The position numbers and the translations under genes were made by a program. A stretch of 5,457 bases of DNA from an uncultured Bacillota bacterium (GTDB lineage Bacteria > Bacillota > Clostridia > Peptostreptococcales > Anaerovoracaceae): contig CAMKAM010000096.1 of assembly GCA_946410475.1 (NCBI GenBank), forward strand, positions 1 to 5,457, in the 5' to 3' direction. The notes under the pieces are model-generated. The model was not told the origin of the DNA. It saw only the letters and a list, made by a program, of their open reading frames with translations, and searched no databases. This document shows, in pieces, positions 5,400-5,457 of this stretch (positions are counted from its first letter, which is position 1; each line of letters starts with the position of its first letter).

Positions 5400-5457
5400 G
5401 ATCCATTTCCTCCTCAACTATATCTCTGACCATCTCTACATATTTCTTCTTTATTGG
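5386..5457 (-). CDS. Possible C-terminus of an upstream gene overlapping the HicB-type gene, truncated at the window edge
   Basis: On the minus strand one frame stays open from the right edge for 23 codons (PIKKKYVEMVRDIVEEEMDH, then three more residues) and stops with TGA at 5386-5388, overlapping the HicB-type start by 14 bases. The charged, helix-like sequence could be the end of a gene translated with hicB, but it does not resemble the usual HicA C-terminus. A second frame ends with TGA at 5414-5416 and is less protein-like. Too short to identify. Confidence 0.35.
   Translation of the reverse strand, partial: PIKKKYVEMVRDIVEEEMDHEDS
5409..5414 (-). promoter_or_regulatory. Ribosome binding site of the HicB-type gene
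   Basis: AGGAGG on the minus strand, 9 bases before the ATG at 5399; it fixes the start and excludes the in-frame TTG at 5417. Confidence 0.85.

Overview
The window reads as ordinary chromosome from an anaerobic, Gram-positive-type bacterium, most likely a member of the Bacillota (class Clostridia) with roughly 50% G+C. The reasons are a pyruvate:ferredoxin oxidoreductase, a secreted NlpC/P60 hydrolase with a G5-like module, a small lipoprotein with a classical lipobox, strong AGGAGG-type ribosome binding sites, and sigma-A-like promoters. No rRNA, tRNA, CRISPR array or insertion sequence is visible. I see no clear new multi-gene system. The most unusual signals are regulatory.

Layout, left to right. 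The left edge to 1711 (+) is the C-terminal half of nifJ, carrying the two-cluster ferredoxin domain and the thiamine-diphosphate domain. It is closed by a strong hairpin terminator at 1790-1818. Convergent to it, 1834-3060 (-) encodes a secreted cell-wall hydrolase. A 155-base divergent spacer (3061-3215) holds both promoters, a spaced inverted repeat and a 10-base-period direct repeat. From 3216 (+) comes mntP, a manganese exporter whose promoter puts transcription start at or next to the ATG. It is followed directly by a short GIY-YIG protein of the YhbQ/YazA type (3797-4117, +), probably translationally coupled. Convergent to that pair is a methionine-rich lipoprotein gene (4137-4961, -). 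Its terminator hairpin lies inside the coding end of the GIY-YIG gene. At the right, 5037-5399 (-) encodes a HicB-type protein with a ribbon-helix-helix tail. An upstream reading frame runs off the window edge and overlaps the start of this gene.

Functionally the genes are mostly independent: central fermentative metabolism (PFOR), envelope remodelling (NlpC/P60), metal export (MntP), a possible nucleic-acid enzyme (GIY-YIG), a surface lipoprotein of unknown role, and a possible toxin-antitoxin remnant or regulator (HicB). The genes form two convergent pairs (nifJ/nlpC and GIY-YIG/lipoprotein) and one divergent pair (nlpC/mntP).
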